Source of the DNA: JBMNNS01 sp050942625
GTDB taxonomy: Bacteria; Bacillota; Dethiobacteria; DTU022; UBA8154
Assembly: GCA_050942625.1 (NCBI GenBank)
Contig: JBMNNS010000088.1
Coordinates: 1-6,370 of the forward strand
Length of the DNA: 6,370 nucleotides
Reading direction: 5' to 3'
This document shows, one piece after another, positions 5,520 through 6,370 of the stretch (positions are counted from its first letter, which is position 1; each line of letters starts with the position of its first letter). The translations under genes and the position numbers were made by a program. Under the pieces are notes generated by a model. That model was not told where the DNA came from. It did no database searches and saw only the letters and a list, made by a program, of their open reading frames with translations.

Positions 5520-6370
5520 ATGAAATCATTCATAGTTGCCTCCCGCCCTCCCTCTTATCTTTCACTCACCGGGAAGCAATGGGAAGAAAAACTGCAAAGG
5601 GCGAAGGAAATGGCGTCTCCTTGTATGTTATGCCCGAGGCGTTGTAAGGCCTTGAGATACCAAAAATCCGAAGGGCCTATTCTGGGTGTCTGTAAAACTG
5701 CCGATAAGGCCATTGTATCCAGCGTTGGTCCTCACTTTGGAGAGGAACCACCTCTGGTGGGCACCGGGGGCTCAGGAACTATCTTTTTTTCCCATTGTAA
5801 TTTGAAGTGCATTTTTTGCCAAAACTACGATTTGGCTCACCTGGGTGAGGGCCGGGAGGTCAGCGACGAAGAGCTTAGCGGGATGATGCTGGAGGTCCAG
5901 GATATGGGTTGCCACAACGTAAATCTGGTTTCCCCCACCCATGTGGTGCCCAACATTTTGGTTGCGGTGAAGTTGGCGGCAGAGCAGGGGCTTAAAATCC
6001 CTTTGGTGTACAACACCGGTGGATATGACTCCCTGGATACAATCCGCCTTTTAGATGGTGTGGTGGATATTTATATGCCAGACATGAAATACGGAGATTC
6101 GACTTCATCCGAGGAGTTTTCCCTGGCGGCGGACTATCCGGAAGTAAATTTTGCCGTTGTAAAGGAAATGCATCGCCAGGTAGGGGATTTGGTGATGGAT
6201 CGAAAAGGTGTTGCTGTTCGGGGTCTCTTGGTAAGGCATCTGGTATTGCCCGGCGGTCTGGCAGGCACAGAGAAGGTGTTGGAGTTTATCGCCGGGGAAA
6301 TATCAGGGGATACCTACGTAAACATTATGGCCCAGTACCGGCCCTACTATCGGGCTACCGGCCATCCGGT
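5520..6370 (+). CDS. Radical SAM protein, PflX/COG1313-like (cut by window edge)
   Basis: The open frame runs from the ATG at 5520 through 283 complete codons to the right edge without a stop. The radical SAM cluster motif CX3CX2C is clear: CNLKCIFC, Cys93, Cys97 and Cys100, which would bind a 4Fe-4S cluster and S-adenosylmethionine. Ahead of it is a second cysteine set, Cys35, Cys38, Cys42 and Cys58 (CMLCPRRC and GVC), which could hold another metal centre. Family-like blocks are FGEEPPLVGTGGSGTIFFSHCN, CQNYDLAH, VNLVSPTHVVP, YNTGGYDS, DIYMPDMKYG, VRGLLVRHLVLPGG and MAQYRPYY. This pattern fits the pyruvate formate-lyase activase-related proteins labelled PflX, whose substrate is not established; glycyl radical activation should not be assumed. 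The GGAGG site (5504-5508) is 11 bases from the ATG, slightly long. The C-terminus is outside the window. Confidence 0.9.
   Translation, partial: MKSFIVASRPPSYLSLTGKQWEEKLQRAKEMASPCMLCPRRCKALRYQKSEGPILGVCKTADKAIVSSVGPHFGEEPPLVGTGGSGTIFFSHCNLKCIFCQNYDLAHLGEGREVSDEELSGMMLEVQDMGCHNVNLVSPTHVVPNILVAVKLAAEQGLKIPLVYNTGGYDSLDTIRLLDGVVDIYMPDMKYGDSTSSEEFSLAADYPEVNFAVVKEMHRQVGDLVMDRKGVAVRGLLVRHLVLPGGLAGTEKVLEFIAGEISGDTYVNIMAQYRPYYRATGHP

Noticed and set aside
1..6370. CRISPR array, tRNA, rRNA or complete insertion sequence
   Set aside because: No regularly spaced repeats, no cloverleaf or rRNA sequence, and no transposase or terminal inverted repeats seen.

Overview
The window looks like a chromosomal segment of a low-to-moderate GC Firmicute. 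I infer a Clostridia/Peptococcaceae-type anaerobe (Desulfotomaculum or Pelotomaculum relatives). The evidence is a leucine T-box leader, a Bacillus-like LexA with an SOS-box-like operator, strong AGGAGG-type ribosome binding sites, GTG and TTG starts, a cobalamin riboswitch, an iron-sulfur flavoprotein remnant and a PflX-like radical SAM protein. No ribosomal RNA or species marker is present, so the genus is a guess.

Left part, 1-2442, all on the minus strand: a promoter at about 2414-2442 drives a T-box leader (about 2115-2370) whose specifier reads CUC (leucine). It controls leuA, 2-isopropylmalate synthase. Downstream of leuA lies lexA, cut by the left edge of the window. lexA has its own promoter and a CAAAC-N4-GTTTG operator candidate overlapping the -35 box. 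I see no intrinsic terminator between leuA and lexA, so leuA transcripts may also run into lexA.

Middle, 2443-2998: a very AT-rich intergenic stretch without a convincing gene. It holds two long-looped inverted repeats, one of which (2932-2970) sits just downstream of cobT.

2999-4366, minus strand: a single-gene vitamin B12 unit. It consists of a weak promoter candidate, a cobalamin riboswitch (4148-4313), a strong intrinsic terminator (4087-4129) and cobT, which activates the lower-ligand base for cobamide assembly.

Right part, 4529-6370: a degraded patch followed by an intact gene. A minus-strand helicase remnant has motif V but no arginine-finger motif VI. It is separated by a GCAGGA-type inverted repeat from a plus-strand iron-sulfur flavoprotein gene that has lost its middle and is frameshifted. 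A PflX-type (COG1313-like) radical SAM gene follows the flavoprotein remnant and runs off the right edge.

Most of the window is recognisable metabolism under RNA-based control. I found no clearly new multi-gene system. The points most worth a second look are the possible leucine-to-SOS transcriptional coupling, the clean internal deletion in the flavoprotein, and the truncated helicase.
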